Shown here one piece after another: positions 12,276 through 26,081 of a DNA stretch of 64,000 bases; positions within the stretch are counted from its first letter, which is position 1; the number at the start of each line of letters is the position of its first letter. A program made the position numbers and the translations under genes. The notes under the pieces were generated by a model. It ran no database searches. It was given only the letters and a program-made list of their open reading frames with translations, and was not told the DNA's origin. The stretch covers positions 20,191,225 through 20,255,224 of the forward strand of contig NC_035166.2 in the NCBI RefSeq assembly GCF_001659605.2, read 5' to 3'. This stretch comes from Manihot esculenta (lineage: Eukaryota; Streptophyta; Magnoliopsida; Malpighiales; Euphorbiaceae).

Positions 12276-15200
12276 CAAAAAAAAAAGGTGTTTTAGGTGA
12301 TTTTGTACTACTTTGAGAGGTTTGATTGCATTAAATTCTAGGGTCGCCGATTTGTTGCATAAGTTTGTTTTGTATTATTTATTCTTTTTTTTTTTCCCTC
12401 AAATTCCTCATTAGGGTTTTTTTTCTCTCTCTCTCTCTCTCTTTTTTTTATTTTGGGTTTTCCAAGGTGGTTTATTATGGCATATTACAAAATGGTTCTA
12501 TAAGTTTCAGAGTTTGCAGGTATGTGTGTGTATAATTTCAGTTCATTTTTTGCATAAACTGTGTCTTGTCCTTGTAGCTCAGTTAGCAACTTTGAATATA
12601 TATGTAATATTTTTCTTTTTTATTAATACATTCATTATAAGGAATTCTTCGCCAGAGTTGAGCGTCTGCTGAGCTGATTCTTCTGTGCTGAATTCTCATT
12701 CTCATATATCTAACCTGAAAGTTGTCAAACAGTGTATTCATTGCAAAACAGAAATACAAATGGAGGCCTAAAATAACATTTTCATGACCTAAAGATTGAA
12801 TTTTGGGAAATTGCATCTCCGACTTCGTCGCTATAAACAAAACGATTATGTTTGTTTTCCAATCATGTTTTATTAGTTTAGTTCTCTTATTTATTATTAA
12901 TATCTCCGACCAATGCCAAAATATAATAGGTTATATTACATTAGGTGAACTCAAATATATGGAATGAATTTTGAAATCATTGTCCATTGAATTTTTAATT
13001 TTGATATATGCACCGAGTTGAGAAAATGGAATGTAGGGCTCTTCATATGGATGATGATGATTCCTCACTGAATTATTCTATCCTCTTTCTTAGTTGGTGA
13101 TTGTGTTATTAAATATTGCAACATAAAGTATCTGAATTTGATCATTAAATTATGTTGTTTTCATCAATTTCTTTAGAATACAACAATTGCTTTTCAGCTT
13201 CAGCATTCAAGTGTTTTTGCTTTGCTTGTCAAGAGACCTAATGTTTAGTAAAATAGAGATTACTTTTGGGTCATGAAAACAACTCGGCAACTAAAGCTAG
13301 TCATTTAGTCAACCAGAAAAATATCAATGGGATCATTGAATTTATTAGTTTTTCTCTTTAACTTGACAACTAATCATCTCACTACAAATACTATATGATG
13401 ACCCAGATGGCATTTGTACTTAAAAAGTATATCTGTATTAAAAATTTTTGGCTTATAATGTTTGAAACTTGTTTATTTTTAATGGAGATTAAGTATAATG
13501 AAAAGTGACTAGATATTCAACTATCTCAATCATATTATACGTTTCCTCTAAATACAATTATTTAAACCTCCCCCAATAAAAGAACTTCAATTTTCATTTG
13601 GGTATAAAAAAATTGAGTAATATTAAATAGATGGCATGATTAGATAAGACTTCTAATGTTTTAGATTTCCCTGTATATGCGGGTTTTGTTAGCTTGATCA
13701 CCCAACACAAAGATTCTCAAGACTTGAAGTAGATAATTGACAATAAGAAACACTTAGAGCAAATATGGGTTTTACTAAACACATAATCTTAATTAGATTT
13801 GTCTCTACATTTAGGTAACTATTAAAAAATAACTGGTAGGAATGACTTAATGTACGCAAACTACAACTAGATTTCTTTAATTTCAGCAACTTGTCTTGAA
13901 ATCTGTGTTGAATTCATTTAAAAATTAATTGCATCTACTTGGATTTTCCCAACAGGCAAAATTCTTCCAGGTTTCAAGGATTGTTTATTGAAGAGTCTTC
14001 TTTTAAAAAATTGGGAATGCTTAATAAACCCTTATTCTAAGAACAACTCCCACATGCAACCAACCCCTTTGTTCAAGGGGCAATAAAAGTTTGCTGGGCA
14101 ACCCAGTTTTACAAAACTTCTAAATGAAAAGAAAATCTATTTTAATTTAATATTATTAAGTGGGAAGCAGAGATCATACTCTGAGGTAGCAAGTGTATAA
14201 TACATATACAAAGAGGAATTGACACAGTAGAATCCATGAAGAGAATATTGCATTAAAAATTCTGCCATATTACGTTCATGTGCAGAGAGATTCGTCCAAT
14301 GCATGGGCGTGGCTGTGGGTTATATGTAATGTGGTGTCCTTTTGTAGCCGTCCAAGTGTCTCACTTTATCAGCAACCAGGCCACGCATACTTTGTCTGAT
14401 TGATTCACCAAAAACCCCTTTCACAGACCTTTAATTTTTTTTTTTTTAATAATCACAAGTATTCTAGTTTATAAAATCAAAAATAAATTTTATTCGCTCT
14501 GATTTAGTCCACGGATAAAATACTTTTAGTAAATATTTTTTTAATTCATAAAAACTCAATCCTCAACATTATTTATATTATTTAAAAAGAAAGAAAATTA
14601 TTGATTTTAATTTCATTATTACACAATTCTTTAATGGTTATTATTATTTTTTGTATGCAATAATTTACCATAAAAAAATTGGAATTAGATGTAGAGTCTA
14701 GGATTAAGATCATGTAGACATGAAATAATGATTAAATAATTGTTTTTTTTAATTGAGAGAAAGAGGAGGAAAGAGTCACCTCACATGACTTAAAGCTAAC
14801 TCCACCAAACCTCCCTTAATTTTTATATATAATTTTGAAAATGGAATTAAAAACAAGTAGGTAGTGTCATTTGGGAAGCTTATTGAGTCACACCCACAAT
14901 GTTTGGATTGTTGAAAAAAAATGATTTGAACATATCCATAAAAAGGGATTTCCATCTTGAAATTAAAGTCTCTATTGGGGCTATCCCTTTTTGGATCCTT
15001 CCAAAAGTAATGGTTGCAAAAAGAAACAAAAGATGTTTAAAAAAGTTAATGGAGTTGTAACATGATGGGATCATGTTTCTTTAATTAATGTTTTATATTT
15101 GTTTCATTGGTTAATTTTCCTTGATAAGCACAACTTGGTGGGCCACGTTTGGGATTTGGGTGATCTTAAATGATAACATTGGCATCACTTCAATCTGAAA

Positions 15201-18200
15201 CAAATATGATTAAGGCTCTCTTTTTTCTTTTTTAATATTTGATGGTGGAAACCCATTACAATAAGTAATTAAAAAACAAAAAATTATGCCATTTCTATTA
15301 GGACAGTTGTTTACTAAAGGAACAAGAAGATGATGGAAGTGGGATTGGACAATTCTTTCCCCCCAACCCTCCTGGTTAAAATTTTTCATGGAGATGTGGG
15401 TCCATTGCCCCATGTTTGCACATGTGGTCCCAATATGATCCACTCTGTTGCATGGGCCCTACCTTAATTTGTCCACAAAACAGTAAGAGCCTAAGAGGTC
15501 AATTAGATTCACCTTCACATGCATCTCCCTCCATCAGTGGAGGAATCCTTGTGCCTCCCACCCCCTAAAAATTTACACTTATTCTTGGACGCAATACATT
15601 TACTTAGAATATTTAACATAAACTTCATTTTAAAATATAAAACCCTTTAGACTTCTATTTAAACCCACAAGAATTATACAAAAAAAAAATTCTAAAACTA
15701 AAATTAGGGTTTACATATTCAAGTTTCATATTTCATTATTATGTTTAAATTGATCAGAAACAATTTGAGACATGAAGTGAAAAGGGCAGGGTTTAGTAGT
15801 ACAAGATCTTAAATTTTAGTTAGACTAAGAGAATGGTCCCAACAACCATGAATCTATGTATATGTCTGAAGTGTTCAAGTTTTATGAGCATGACTAGTCA
15901 GTACTCAAATTTAGTTGAGAAGTTCACAGTACAAATTTTCTTTTCCTTCTGACAACTCCTTGAGCCCCATAGTGGGTGATAGTTAGTGGCCCAACCTCTC
16001 TCTAACCTTCCCAAGAGCAAGCAAGCAAGAAAGAAAGATTGTTGGTTCCAACATAATAAAGCAAAAGGGTGGTTAGGGTTTTATTGCAAAGGCAAATTTC
16101 TAAACTAATAGAGATTCTAATCCAAGTCCCGAATCTATAAGCATCATTATTTGAAGCACATCCCATAAACTAAAATTAAAACTAAAACCCATGTTAGGGT
16201 TTAGGTCCCACACATGTAATGATTCATCATCACCATCTCATCTAGTCTATACATAGGCATTTGAGATAAAAATATATAAGAAAAAAAAAACTAATATAGC
16301 GATTGATAAAGATTATTCTTACATGGGAAAATTTGACTAAGCGAACAGAACACACACATGAGAAAGCGGAGACATGATGGGCCATTGTTTTGGAGTTTTG
16401 ATCAAGACTTTAGAAAATAGCTTTAATTCCTTTTTAATATTTATTAACTTCTTTCAAGTGGGTTTTTACAAACCTACACTTATTATATTATTAAACCTCT
16501 CTCTCTCTCTCTCTCTTGTAGTTAGTAAGATTCGGAGAGATCTCTCAAAAAGCAATAAAATCTTTTAATAATATAGTTTTCAACGTCAATCACGCAAACA
16601 TCCTAAAAATTTATTTATCTAACACGTAATCTTAGGCCCTTGATGTGATTATCAACTTTCTTTTTTTAAAAAAAAAAATCATTAATTATTTTTAAAAATT
16701 TATAATACATTGATTCGACAATAATCAATTCAAAGTACTTTGTATAATGTTGATTATACTACATGGAACAAGTTTGTAAATATGAGATTAGTTTTGACTT
16801 ATTGTCAGAAGCAAAAGGTGAATTGTATCATGTGACACCTGCGTATCTAGTTTAGATATGCACCATAAATATGATGGCGACACGTGGGACCATCTTCAAG
16901 TGATTAATATGTGGGACTATTCAAACGCTGTTAGATCTTTAAATGCAGCTGGTACTTCAGGTGAGGGACCTGCTGTCGTTTACTGTTTTGCATGCATATG
17001 TGTGCGTGTGTTGACTTTTTTGTAGAGAAAGAGAGCGGTGGGTGCATGGTGGTCGTCGTGGTGGTGCTGCTAGTGGTTTTGTCGGCTGCGCCTGAGATCG
17101 AGCCAGGCAACTTTAGACTTCAGCCGATTAATGAAATGATCCTCAATGGCTAAAAATGAAAATTAATATAATACAATAATAGTTTAAAGTACACCATCCG
17201 TTAATATTTGAAAATAAAACTAAAATTTAATTGAATAATATTTAATTCTACCGAGAAAAAGTTATCGTTAAAATCCGCCCTTTCAACCGAAAAAGCAAGA
17301 TTATATAGAAAATTATTATTAATAAATATTATATATTAAATATTATCAGATTTTAGAATTAATTTATTAATAATAATAATATTTAAAAATTAAATAATAA
17401 ATTTTTAAAATAAAATTAATTAGAGTAGTTTACAGAGTTGAGAAATCAATTATAATTTAAGAAAAAAAAGATAAAGACGAAAGTGCTACTATGTGTGTTG
17501 TATTGATTAGAGTATCATAGTAACATGTGCTGCTGCTAAATCATGAACGAATGGAATTTTCTAGTCTCGCAGTAGGGTGCGTAAATATTTGTATATACCC
17601 TTATTTTTTCCATTAACACTTTCCAATTATTGCTAATTATTTTACTCTCTAAATATATTTTTAAAATAGCTATCAACCAGAAAATGCTAATTAGGTTATG
17701 CATTACCTTATCTCAATGTCACAAATTATAAGATTACAAAAGCAAGCAGCCACCTCATGAGCTCTTTACAAAGTAAAACAAATTAATATAATCACATAAT
17801 TAATTATATATGTATTAATCTTTGATTAATAAAATAATAAATGTTTATGGACAAAGGCTGGCACCGCCATTACTGTAGCAAGGTATGTGTCACGTACAAA
17901 GTGGTTATATTAGGACATGCACATTATATATAAGTTGAGTAATTGTATAGCCAAACTTCTCTTTAGCAAGTGAATACAGATTTGTTAATCTCTAATTGGC
18001 TGTGGTTATGTATACACATTTCATCATCACTGAAAGCAAGTGGCCCAATAATCCTCCATCATCAACAGTCTTCTCTTATTTTTAGCCTAATTCTAACATT
18101 CAAAAATATCTTATACATAAGAAGTCAAATACATATATAAACACTTGAATTTTATAAAAAAAATTATACCAAACTCAAATAAAAGAGCTTTTAACATAAG

Positions 18201-18659
18201 AAATTACAGCACCAAGACAACACAAAAGAAACTAATAGTTTTGATCCCACACGCATATAGGCAAAGCTCAAAACCCTGAATTATCCTTCCATCACATGTA
18301 ACACAATCTTAATCTCACATGGGCAAAGCTAATAAAGAAAAGACAAAAATGTAAACTATATACCAAATAAAATTAAACATATTGTATATGTCATGACGAA
18401 GCAATGGGTGGTTTTCTAATGTAATATCAAACAAAAAAAGGGTATTGCTTTCCTGCCAATTTATTAATAGAGGATAACACTGTGTGTTGAAAAGAGAGAA
18501 TGGAGAGGCAATTGCAAATCCTTTGGGTCCCTGAGTGTTCTTGGGTCGTGTTCCCAAATACCTTCACACACTTTCTTTCTCCTTGGGATGTCCGCAACCA
18601 TCTCTCTCTCTCTCTTTACTGTGTCCAATTTTTTTTGAGACTTTTCTTTTGGAGATTTG
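12276..18659. other. Intergenic region between ARG1 and the zinc-finger gene
   Basis: About 12276-12600 is the likely 3' UTR of ARG1, including a CT microsatellite at 12424-12443. The rest is AT-rich intergenic DNA without a supported gene. It includes a CT microsatellite at 16497-16516 and an ACACGTGG G-box/ABRE-type motif at 16880-16887, roughly 1.9 kb upstream of the zinc-finger start codon. Whether that box is functional is unknown. Confidence 0.5.
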
Positions 18660-18669
18660 TATATATATA
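18660..18669 (+). promoter_or_regulatory. TATA box of the zinc-finger gene
   Basis: TATATATACC lies about 95 bp upstream of the ATG at 18761, which would place the transcription start near 18690-18700. A TC microsatellite (18600-18616) is just upstream. This position argues against using the in-frame ATG at 18500. Confidence 0.6.
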
Positions 18670-18760
18670 CCCCACTCATGCAACATCTCCTCTTGCATCC
18701 TCATCTCTTTCTCTGTCTGAGATACCTCTGTTTTTGTCAGTTCTTTTCGTCTTTCTGAAG

Positions 18761-19495
18761 ATGGAAGAGTTAGATTATCAAACAAAACCAAGTTCTACTA
18801 CCACACGCTTAAAACTCTTTGGCTTCAGCGTCTCTGAAGATGAAGAACTTATAGCTGACTCCATTAAAACTACTTCTTCTTCTACTTCCCAAGACGCAGA
18901 AGCTGCTGGTGGTGGTGGTGGTGACAGTAGAAAATACGAGTGCCACTACTGCTGTAGAGAATTCGCCAATTCACAAGCACTTGGTGGTCATCAGAACGCA
19001 CATAAGAAGGAAAGACAGCAACTCAAGCGAGCCCAAATGCAAGCAACCCGAAACGCAGCTGCAGCTGCTGTTTCCTTCGGTAGAAACCCCATGATCTCCG
19101 CTTTTGCCCCCCCACCTCATCTCTTGGCTCCGCCTGGTCAAGTTGTGGTCCCGGCGGCAGCGCCTTCGTGGATTTACTTGCCAAGGCCTGCAGCACCTTT
19201 CCACGTCTCGCATGGATGCGTGTTTCCCAGTGGAGGAGGAGGCGGTGGTGGTGGTGGTGGGAGTGGATACGGTGGTGGGAGGGTGGTTGGTGGATTGCCG
19301 TATAGTGGCGGTGTAGGGGATATGAGTAAATCAACTGGGCTGCAACCAGTGCTAAATCGAGCCCATACTGGGCGTGTAGATGAGCTTAACGGCTCAGCGT
19401 CATTGAGTAGGTTCTCGAAAGGGGACGGCGGGCCCACTTTTGATGAAGCACTGGGCTTGGACTTGCATCTTAGTCTTGCTCCAGCAGGGCCATGA
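18761..19495 (+). CDS. GIS3: C2H2 zinc-finger transcription factor, GIS3/ZFP6 group
   Basis: Single-exon nuclear regulator of 244 residues. Order of parts: N-terminal LKLFGF motif (17-22); one C2H2 finger, Cys61-X2-Cys64 to His77-X3-His81, with the plant-specific QALGGH at 72-77; a basic stretch after the finger; a long Gly run near the middle, encoded by a GGT/GGA microsatellite; and a C-terminal DLHLSL (234-239), an LxLxL EAR motif used to recruit co-repressors. This layout is that of the GIS/ZFP5/ZFP6/ZFP8 family, which acts in trichome initiation under gibberellin and cytokinin signalling in Arabidopsis. The name GIS3 rests on gene order beside ARG1, recalled from Arabidopsis; ZFP6 is the alternative. 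The reading frame is open upstream to 18500, but that part is unlike the family and lies partly upstream of the TATA box, so I start at 18761. Confidence 0.9.
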   Translation: MEELDYQTKPSSTTTRLKLFGFSVSEDEELIADSIKTTSSSTSQDAEAAGGGGGDSRKYECHYCCREFANSQALGGHQNAHKKERQQLKRAQMQATRNAAAAAVSFGRNPMISAFAPPPHLLAPPGQVVVPAAAPSWIYLPRPAAPFHVSHGCVFPSGGGGGGGGGGSGYGGGRVVGGLPYSGGVGDMSKSTGLQPVLNRAHTGRVDELNGSASLSRFSKGDGGPTFDEALGLDLHLSLAPAGP

Positions 19496-19989
19496 CCCCC
19501 ACTTTTTCTTCTGTACATTTTTCACATTTTATTTATTTATTTATTTTCTTCTTCTTATGATGGAAGTGATGAATTATTTTACTATCTCACCATTTTTTTT
19601 CCTAACTGTTTCTCACCTGATAGAAATTAACATTATCTGGCCAAATGTGAGATGGTCTAACTTTCAATCTCTATTAAAAGTCCCTACGTTTAAATTGTAG
19701 GGCCTTATTCTTTTTTTTTTTTAAAGGAAATTAATTTTTATGTGTGAAAACAATTTGATTGTGCAAAGAGTTTCAGAAATTGTAAGTTACAGCCATTTTA
19801 TAATAATTAGTATTAATAAAATTTTAAATTATTCTAAAATGTAAAAAAAAATATTAAAAATATTTTTTGAACAAATATAGACTACAACTCCAAAATTTTT
19901 TACTATTTTGTCATTGCAGAAACTCCATGCTGTAGAACTCCAACCAACTCTTTGATAGTTAGTTGGGTGCCCTGTTGTCTTGTCTAGCT

Positions 19990-21035
19990 TAACAGCGAAG
20001 CTCATGAAAAATTTTATCCGTTTCGGATTCGGGTAGGGTTCGGAATTAGGTGATCGAATACCCGTTACCCGAATCCGATTAGCTATACTAACAAAACTAA
20101 CCCTAATTTCTCATTTCATTTTTCATTTTACCATATTGCTCTCTCTCTCTCTGCGCCTCTCTCCCCGCTTCCATGCCCTCTCTCCCCACTTCACTGACGA
20201 CTGCCGGCAGCCAAATCGGCACCGGCGACGTCTCCTTTCTCTCCCCAACGACGATAAATATTCTCTCTCTACAGAGAGCGATATCTCCTTCTCTCTCAGT
20301 CGGTGACATCTCCCACAGTTCCACTTTCCAGTCTAACGCCTCTCTCCCCCACTTCACTGATGAGTGCCGGCAGCCTAGTCGGTATCGACGACGTCTCATT
20401 TCTCTCCCCAGTCGACGATAAATCTTTTCTCTCCAGTGGCGACATCTCTCACTTCTTAGTCGGAGACAACTCTTCTCTCTCCTCGGTTGGCATCGGTGAC
20501 ATCTCCTTCTCTCTTCCGACTGCCCTTGTCTCTTTTCAATCGGTATCGGCGACATCTCCTTTGACTGGAACTCTGTTCAGATTTGCTATTTGATTACTTG
20601 CAGTTATGAATAGACTTTTTAAGGACTCTTGGTAGTCGGTGATATTTAATCTGATGTATTTGTGATGTGCTGTTATGCGTTATTTTCTCTTCTCCTAGAA
20701 CAGTTCACTGCTTTGATATTGAATAAATTCTGCTTTTGGTTTTTATTTTATTTTAGTATATTTAAATTTTCTAATTCATGTTTATTATTTGAGTTATAAT
20801 ATCTAAATTTTTAAATTTTTTATCATTGAATTGAATTTAAAAAAATCGGGTTTGGTCGGATTCTGTTATTATGATGGTATTGTTAAATGGATTTGGAATG
20901 GATACGGCTATTAAAATTAAAATACTAAATGGATTTGGGACGGATTCAAAAATTTTATATATAATCGGATTCGCATTTGGATACCCTCAATTTCGCGTAT
21001 CCTTCCTGTTTACATCCCTTCACATGCATATAATT
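19990..21035. mobile_element. Possible non-autonomous DNA transposon remnant
   Basis: The left side has repeated CGGATTCGGGTAGGGTTCGG / TACCCGAATCCGA words. The right side has complementary-type GGATTCG and GGATACCC words ending TTCCTGTTTACATCCC. This is typical of old plant elements whose ends are rich in short GGGTTCGGGTA motifs. Between them lies a GC- and CT-rich core with an imperfect tandem duplication of about 165 bp (copies starting near 20174 and 20338). Exact termini and target duplication were not found. Confidence 0.35.
20174..20500. repeat. Imperfect tandem duplication, about 165-bp unit
   Basis: The phrase CACTTCACTGA...TGCCGGCAGCC...CGACGTCTC...GACGATAAAT occurs from about 20174 and again from about 20338. 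Short GGCGACATCTC variants continue to about 20555. Open frames across it on both strands are low-complexity by-products. Confidence 0.6.
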
Positions 21036-21041
21036 CTTCCC

Positions 21042-21042
<1 letters not shown>

Positions 21043-21073
<31 letters not shown>
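21043..21073. repeat. (TA)n microsatellite
   Basis: Uninterrupted TA dinucleotide run of about 15 units. Confidence 0.95.
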
Positions 21074-21075
<2 letters not shown>

Positions 21076-24000
21076 TAATAGCTGATTGGGGGAGGTCATG
21101 TTAATTTTCTCTAGTTTTTTTTGGTGTATTTTTTAAGTCAAACACTACAAAACGATCATGTGAGTGTCTATAGAAATTGATTGATATCAATCAAGAGAGA
21201 ATTTATTGAGAAAATAATATAAAAAAAATTAAAGGATTTGATTGGGAATCTCTACACAAGTTTTGTGGAAAAAGAAAAAAAAAAACAAAGTTTGCTTTAT
21301 AACCACTGAAACACGATAATGCAAACCCAACAAGCACTTAACCCATCTGTACATACAATGATTGTGTTATAATTATGAATTATCATGGATTTTTACTCAT
21401 TTTATGTAAATTTATATTTAGTTCATATCATATAAAAAAATTATTAATTAATTTTTTAATTTTAAAAAATTATAAAATTATTTTTAATATTTTAAAAAAT
21501 TTACTGGTTAGTACATCCGTTAATTTTAACCGTTAAGTATTATAAAAAAAAATAAAATATTTCTGATATAAAAAAATAAATTAGTAAACTTTTTAAAAAT
21601 TGAGGAATCAATTAATTAATTTTTAAAATTATATAGATTAAATAATAAAATACTTAATAATAAAATTAATAAAAAAATTAATTAGTAGACTTTTTAAAAT
21701 AATAAGAATATCTTAATATATTTTTTAAAAATAAAGGAGTAATTAATAAATTTTTTATATTATAAAAATTAAATAATAATTTTCCAAGCATACATTTCTT
21801 TCAAAACTTGCCATATTCCTTTTCTTCTTTAGACCCCTTTTTGACATTATGGGTGCAATACAAAATCCAAATTCTTAGTGGCAATTGAGGCATAAATTAG
21901 CCAAGAAGAATCAAACCCATTCCCACAACTTTGTCTCTACCAATTGTTGAGGCAGGACTCACAAAATCAAACCTATTCCATCAACTTTGCCTGCACAAGC
22001 TAGCTGGGATTGGGCCCCAATACTTCTTTAATTTGCTTCATCAATGCTTAAGATGTTGACATGCACTTCTATCTAACCAATGAAATCCCATTCTCAAAAA
22101 CTTGGTCACTAGTGGAAATTCACCTTCCAATGAGCTTAATTAGCCTATGTGTTAGCTTATAATAAAGCCAAAATATCGGCAATGAATGCCTAGTTTAAGA
22201 AGTTTGCTCATTCAAACATTAGTGGGTGGACTTATTAAGTATATGCATATATTTAATAGATTAATTCAAAAAAAAAAATTAACCCACTAATTAAACTCTA
22301 GTTGATCATAGATTGGACCACAGAATAATAATATTCTGAATGTGGGTGTTCTTTATTTGGATTGCCTTATTGATCCCTTCAAATTCATTGCTGAATTAGA
22401 GAGTTGTCAATTCAGAATTCAATAAGGGACATCTTGATTGGTTATATGTGAGTGCAAGAATTGCTTTTGCCAGAAAATAACTCCAACAAACACTTTGGAC
22501 AACCTTTGGTGGATATATCATGACCAGTTGATTTATATTATATCTGTCTTAGCCAACATCATGTCTTCAATTTGATTTTACTATATGTTAACATTTAAAA
22601 ACCTACATTTGTTTTTCAATAAAAAAAAATATCGAATCACTCATTTTAATGTTATTGATGCATGCAATTCATCCTTGTCAAGAAATTGAAAATATCCCTT
22701 TTGGTTGGCGTAGATTCTTCCCCATCAATTAGCGTTCTTCAATTCTCTCTTTAATTTGATTTTGCTATGATTTGAACGTGAAAGAAAAAAAAATCTGAAA
22801 ATAATTCAATTATTATTAATGTAAAAAATTATTTATAATGTTTATAACAATGAACTTTCAACATTAAAATAAAGAGTGATGATGAGGACCTCAATATTTG
22901 CAATGGTCCAAAGTCCAGACCAAAAGAAAAGAATGGTGTGTCTTAGAGATTTGGTAGGTTTTGCTTTTGAGATTTTATGGGTTCGTTTTTGTTAGAATTG
23001 ATTGATCACTAAAAGTAGAATGCATTTTAAGAAAAAGTGCAGTCCCTGAATGTATCTCCAATATGTGTCACCATGTACTGCATCCTTTCCTTTCCACTGT
23101 CTGCAAAATTATTACCATTTACAATGGCAAAACCATTATCTTTTTCCATTGAACATGGGTGAAATTAATTAATAAATTTTTTTATATTACTGAAATTAAA
23201 AAGTAATTGTTTTTTAATGATGAATCATCATGTCTGTTTTCGGATACTAGAATTGTTTCATGTCAGGATTACACAGAAAGTTATCTACATTCATGATAGC
23301 CCTTTCTCCAAAATGGAACCACAAAGTCCAAGCTAAAGTAAGAAATGTGATAAAAGACATAACTTAAGGCAGCAGTGGGACCTGCTAAGGCCTGTGTGAT
23401 TTTCAACTTAGCACAAAAAAGACTTAACCACTTCTGCTTTTATGGTGTGTTGAATTCAAAAAGATATTATGCAATTTTGTATCATTACATCCATGCTCAA
23501 TCGCTGTTAATGCCTCTATTTTTGAACTTTTGTTATGGTGCTTTAAATTCAAAAAAGTTAAATATTTTTTTTTTTTTTACAAATAAAGGGAATCTAAAAA
23601 ATATTACAAGCCTTAGTCCTTAGACTAATAATTAAGGTGATTAAAGACTTTAAGTGACTTAACTTAGGACCAAAAGGTGAAAGGCTCACGATCAAAACCC
23701 TAGAGTTTGGAAACTTGCAAAATGAAATGGTCTTCATCGGGTTCAATAGCAATGCTGAGGTTGAACCGAGTAGGAAAAAGGGAGATTGTCTTCCTGCTCA
23801 AAAACCCAGCTTCAACAACAAAACCAACCAAAATTCCAAACATATCTTTTCTTCATTGCCTCAAACCCAAGTGATAACAATGGCAATTTTGGAGGAGTTG
23901 GCGCACGGCAAAGCTCTTTGCAATTATAGCCTCGAGAGGTTCAACTCTACTCAGTTGGCAAGCACAAAAACTAGTCGTACAACTATGCAATCCCCAAATT

Positions 24001-24634
24001 ACGACCTTTAACTACACTGGATCCTCTATAGCCAACTAGAAGATTACTATGGAGAAACCCTAATCATGCATAGATCTTTATACATACTACATCAATCAAC
24101 ACAAATTTAATAAAAAACTCTTTCTAATCAACACTAGACTACCACAAAATGTAAAAGCAATATTAATAAAAAATTATTCAAATGTTAGTTAACATCTTGA
24201 CGTTTTTATTCTTCTTCTTTTAACATTCAACTTTAATTATTTAGCCTTTTAATAAAATATAACTATTTAATTTTTATTTTATTAAAGTCAAAGCGAGTAT
24301 GATTAAAATTATTAGATAAGGATTAATTTATTTTATTTTATATAATATTAAATATTTAAAATTAATAAAAAAATAAATTTTTAAATGATTTTTTATATAC
24401 TACCCGTTTAGTATAATTCATCATGTAAGAAAAAAATTTAAATAAAATTTTATAATGTTTTTTTAATAAAAAATTTATAAATTAGAAAAAATAAATTCTT
24501 TAATTATAAATAATAATTTAATAAAAAAGAAAGATATTCCAAATAAAGTTTTGGATCTATCTAGCCAAAAGACAATTTAACTCTAGAGAAAACGACAAGT
24601 TTCTTACCAACTTTGAATAACTCATCAAATATGC

Positions 24635-24675
<41 letters not shown>
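24635..24675. repeat. (TTA)n microsatellite
   Basis: Uninterrupted TTA trinucleotide run of about 13 units. Confidence 0.95.
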
Positions 24676-24676
<1 letters not shown>

Positions 24677-26081
24677 CGGAGGCTTTTCTCGACTAAAGTA
24701 AGCTATATAGCAGCTGATACATAAAGGTTTAATTTGATGTTCACATGCGTCTAGTTAGCTAAGTTATGTTGAAACAAAGAAACATGTAAACAAGGAGAAA
24801 ACAGAGAAATGAATGCCTTTATCTCATAGGTAACCCTGTAAATTAGTTAGGTTGTCTTTTTTTTTTTTCGCAGAAAAATATGCTTTGGAAGTAACTTAAT
24901 ATGCTTGTAATAGATATGGAAATAATGGACAGGATACTTGTCCAAGAGGAAAAAAAAAAAAAAAAACATAACCTCTATGCAAATTAGCAACAACACCCTT
25001 TTACAAGAACAACCCCTACGCTTTCTCCTCCTAAAGAAATGTGAAAGTCCTGATTAAGTAATTCAGGGCATTCAATGTCTAGGCCAACTTCTGCCCAAAA
25101 GACGATTTTGTAATGGTCCTACTTAGCTTAGGGGACATTGTTTTGGGATTGTGGTCCACAGCTCTCACGTACACAAATCCATTCATCACAGAGCCCTTCT
25201 GGTTCCATGTAGAAAAAAAAAAAAACTTTTAACTTTGTTGCATATGTAAAATTCTGTTTGCACCATTTTGTGTTTTGAAAAGTCTGTTTGAACATGCGTG
25301 TGGTTTTCCTGTGTCGGCTCTTTTCCTTCACTAGTTGCTGCGTATGAATTTAACCAAATTGCAAATTAAATAAATAAATAACAATAATTTCGTCTAAGAT
25401 AATTGGGCCCATATCATTCTTTTAGTTCGTCAACATCAACAACAGTCCAAGCCCAGTAGGCCTAATATAGGAAGCAAGTTCCTGACAATAAGCAGGACAT
25501 TTGGAGCTTGATTCGCCAACTTATACGGTAAAAGAGGCAAGCGGTAATGCCACATTAATAATATAGCAAGCCACTAAAAGGTAAATTTTTATATAAAATA
25601 AATTACGTTTAAACATTATCGGAGCCACAACTATTGATTTGTGGTTAGCCAAATATTATTATACTTTTTTTGCAACAGCTATTTTTTTGTCCAACTCTTC
25701 GTAACAGCTTAATATGTACGTATATATACACTCAAGTGTCTGATGTTTATCCCTCCAATGCAAACTTCAGCAACAGCGTCGAGATATTAAATAAAGCAAA
25801 TTAGCAAAACAACCACCACGACACCATATAAAGGCAATAACCAACATTGGAACTCATTAGAGCAGACGAACGTATTTCTGTATTGCAACCGCCAAAAAGA
25901 AAAAAGAAAGGTTGAATTCTATATCGCCTGTCACAAGGTCACAATAAGTTAAAGCTCCCCAATGTTACAACATAAATAGTATAAAAATGGTTTAACTAGT
26001 GTAAAAACATTTATGGTATCATTTTCGCAGCTGGGGTTTTGCTCTTCTACAACTGTGCTAAAGCCAGAACAAGGCTGTTCA

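Larger units (their letters stand above)
19496..26081. other. Intergenic region between zinc-finger gene and CysRS
   Basis: Contains the 3' UTR of the zinc-finger gene (to about 19720), a repetitive possible DNA-transposon remnant (about 19990-21035), and TA (21043-21073) and TTA (24635-24675) microsatellites. The rest is AT-rich DNA. A 98-codon open frame at 23715-24011 (+) has no recognisable domain and no homology I can recall. No gene is supported. Confidence 0.5.

Noticed and set aside
18500..18760. Upstream in-frame extension of the zinc-finger ORF
   Set aside because: It begins upstream of the likely TATA box, is hydrophobic and low-complexity, and does not match the family N-terminus; the ATG at 18761 is preferred.
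20103..20593. Overlapping ORFs on both strands in the repeat block
   Set aside because: Low-complexity Ser/Thr or Arg/Glu products of CT-rich tandem repeats.
23715..24011. 98-codon plus-strand ORF
   Set aside because: Starts in AT-rich intergenic DNA, with no recognisable domain, promoter or splice context; kept only as a note in the intergenic entry.
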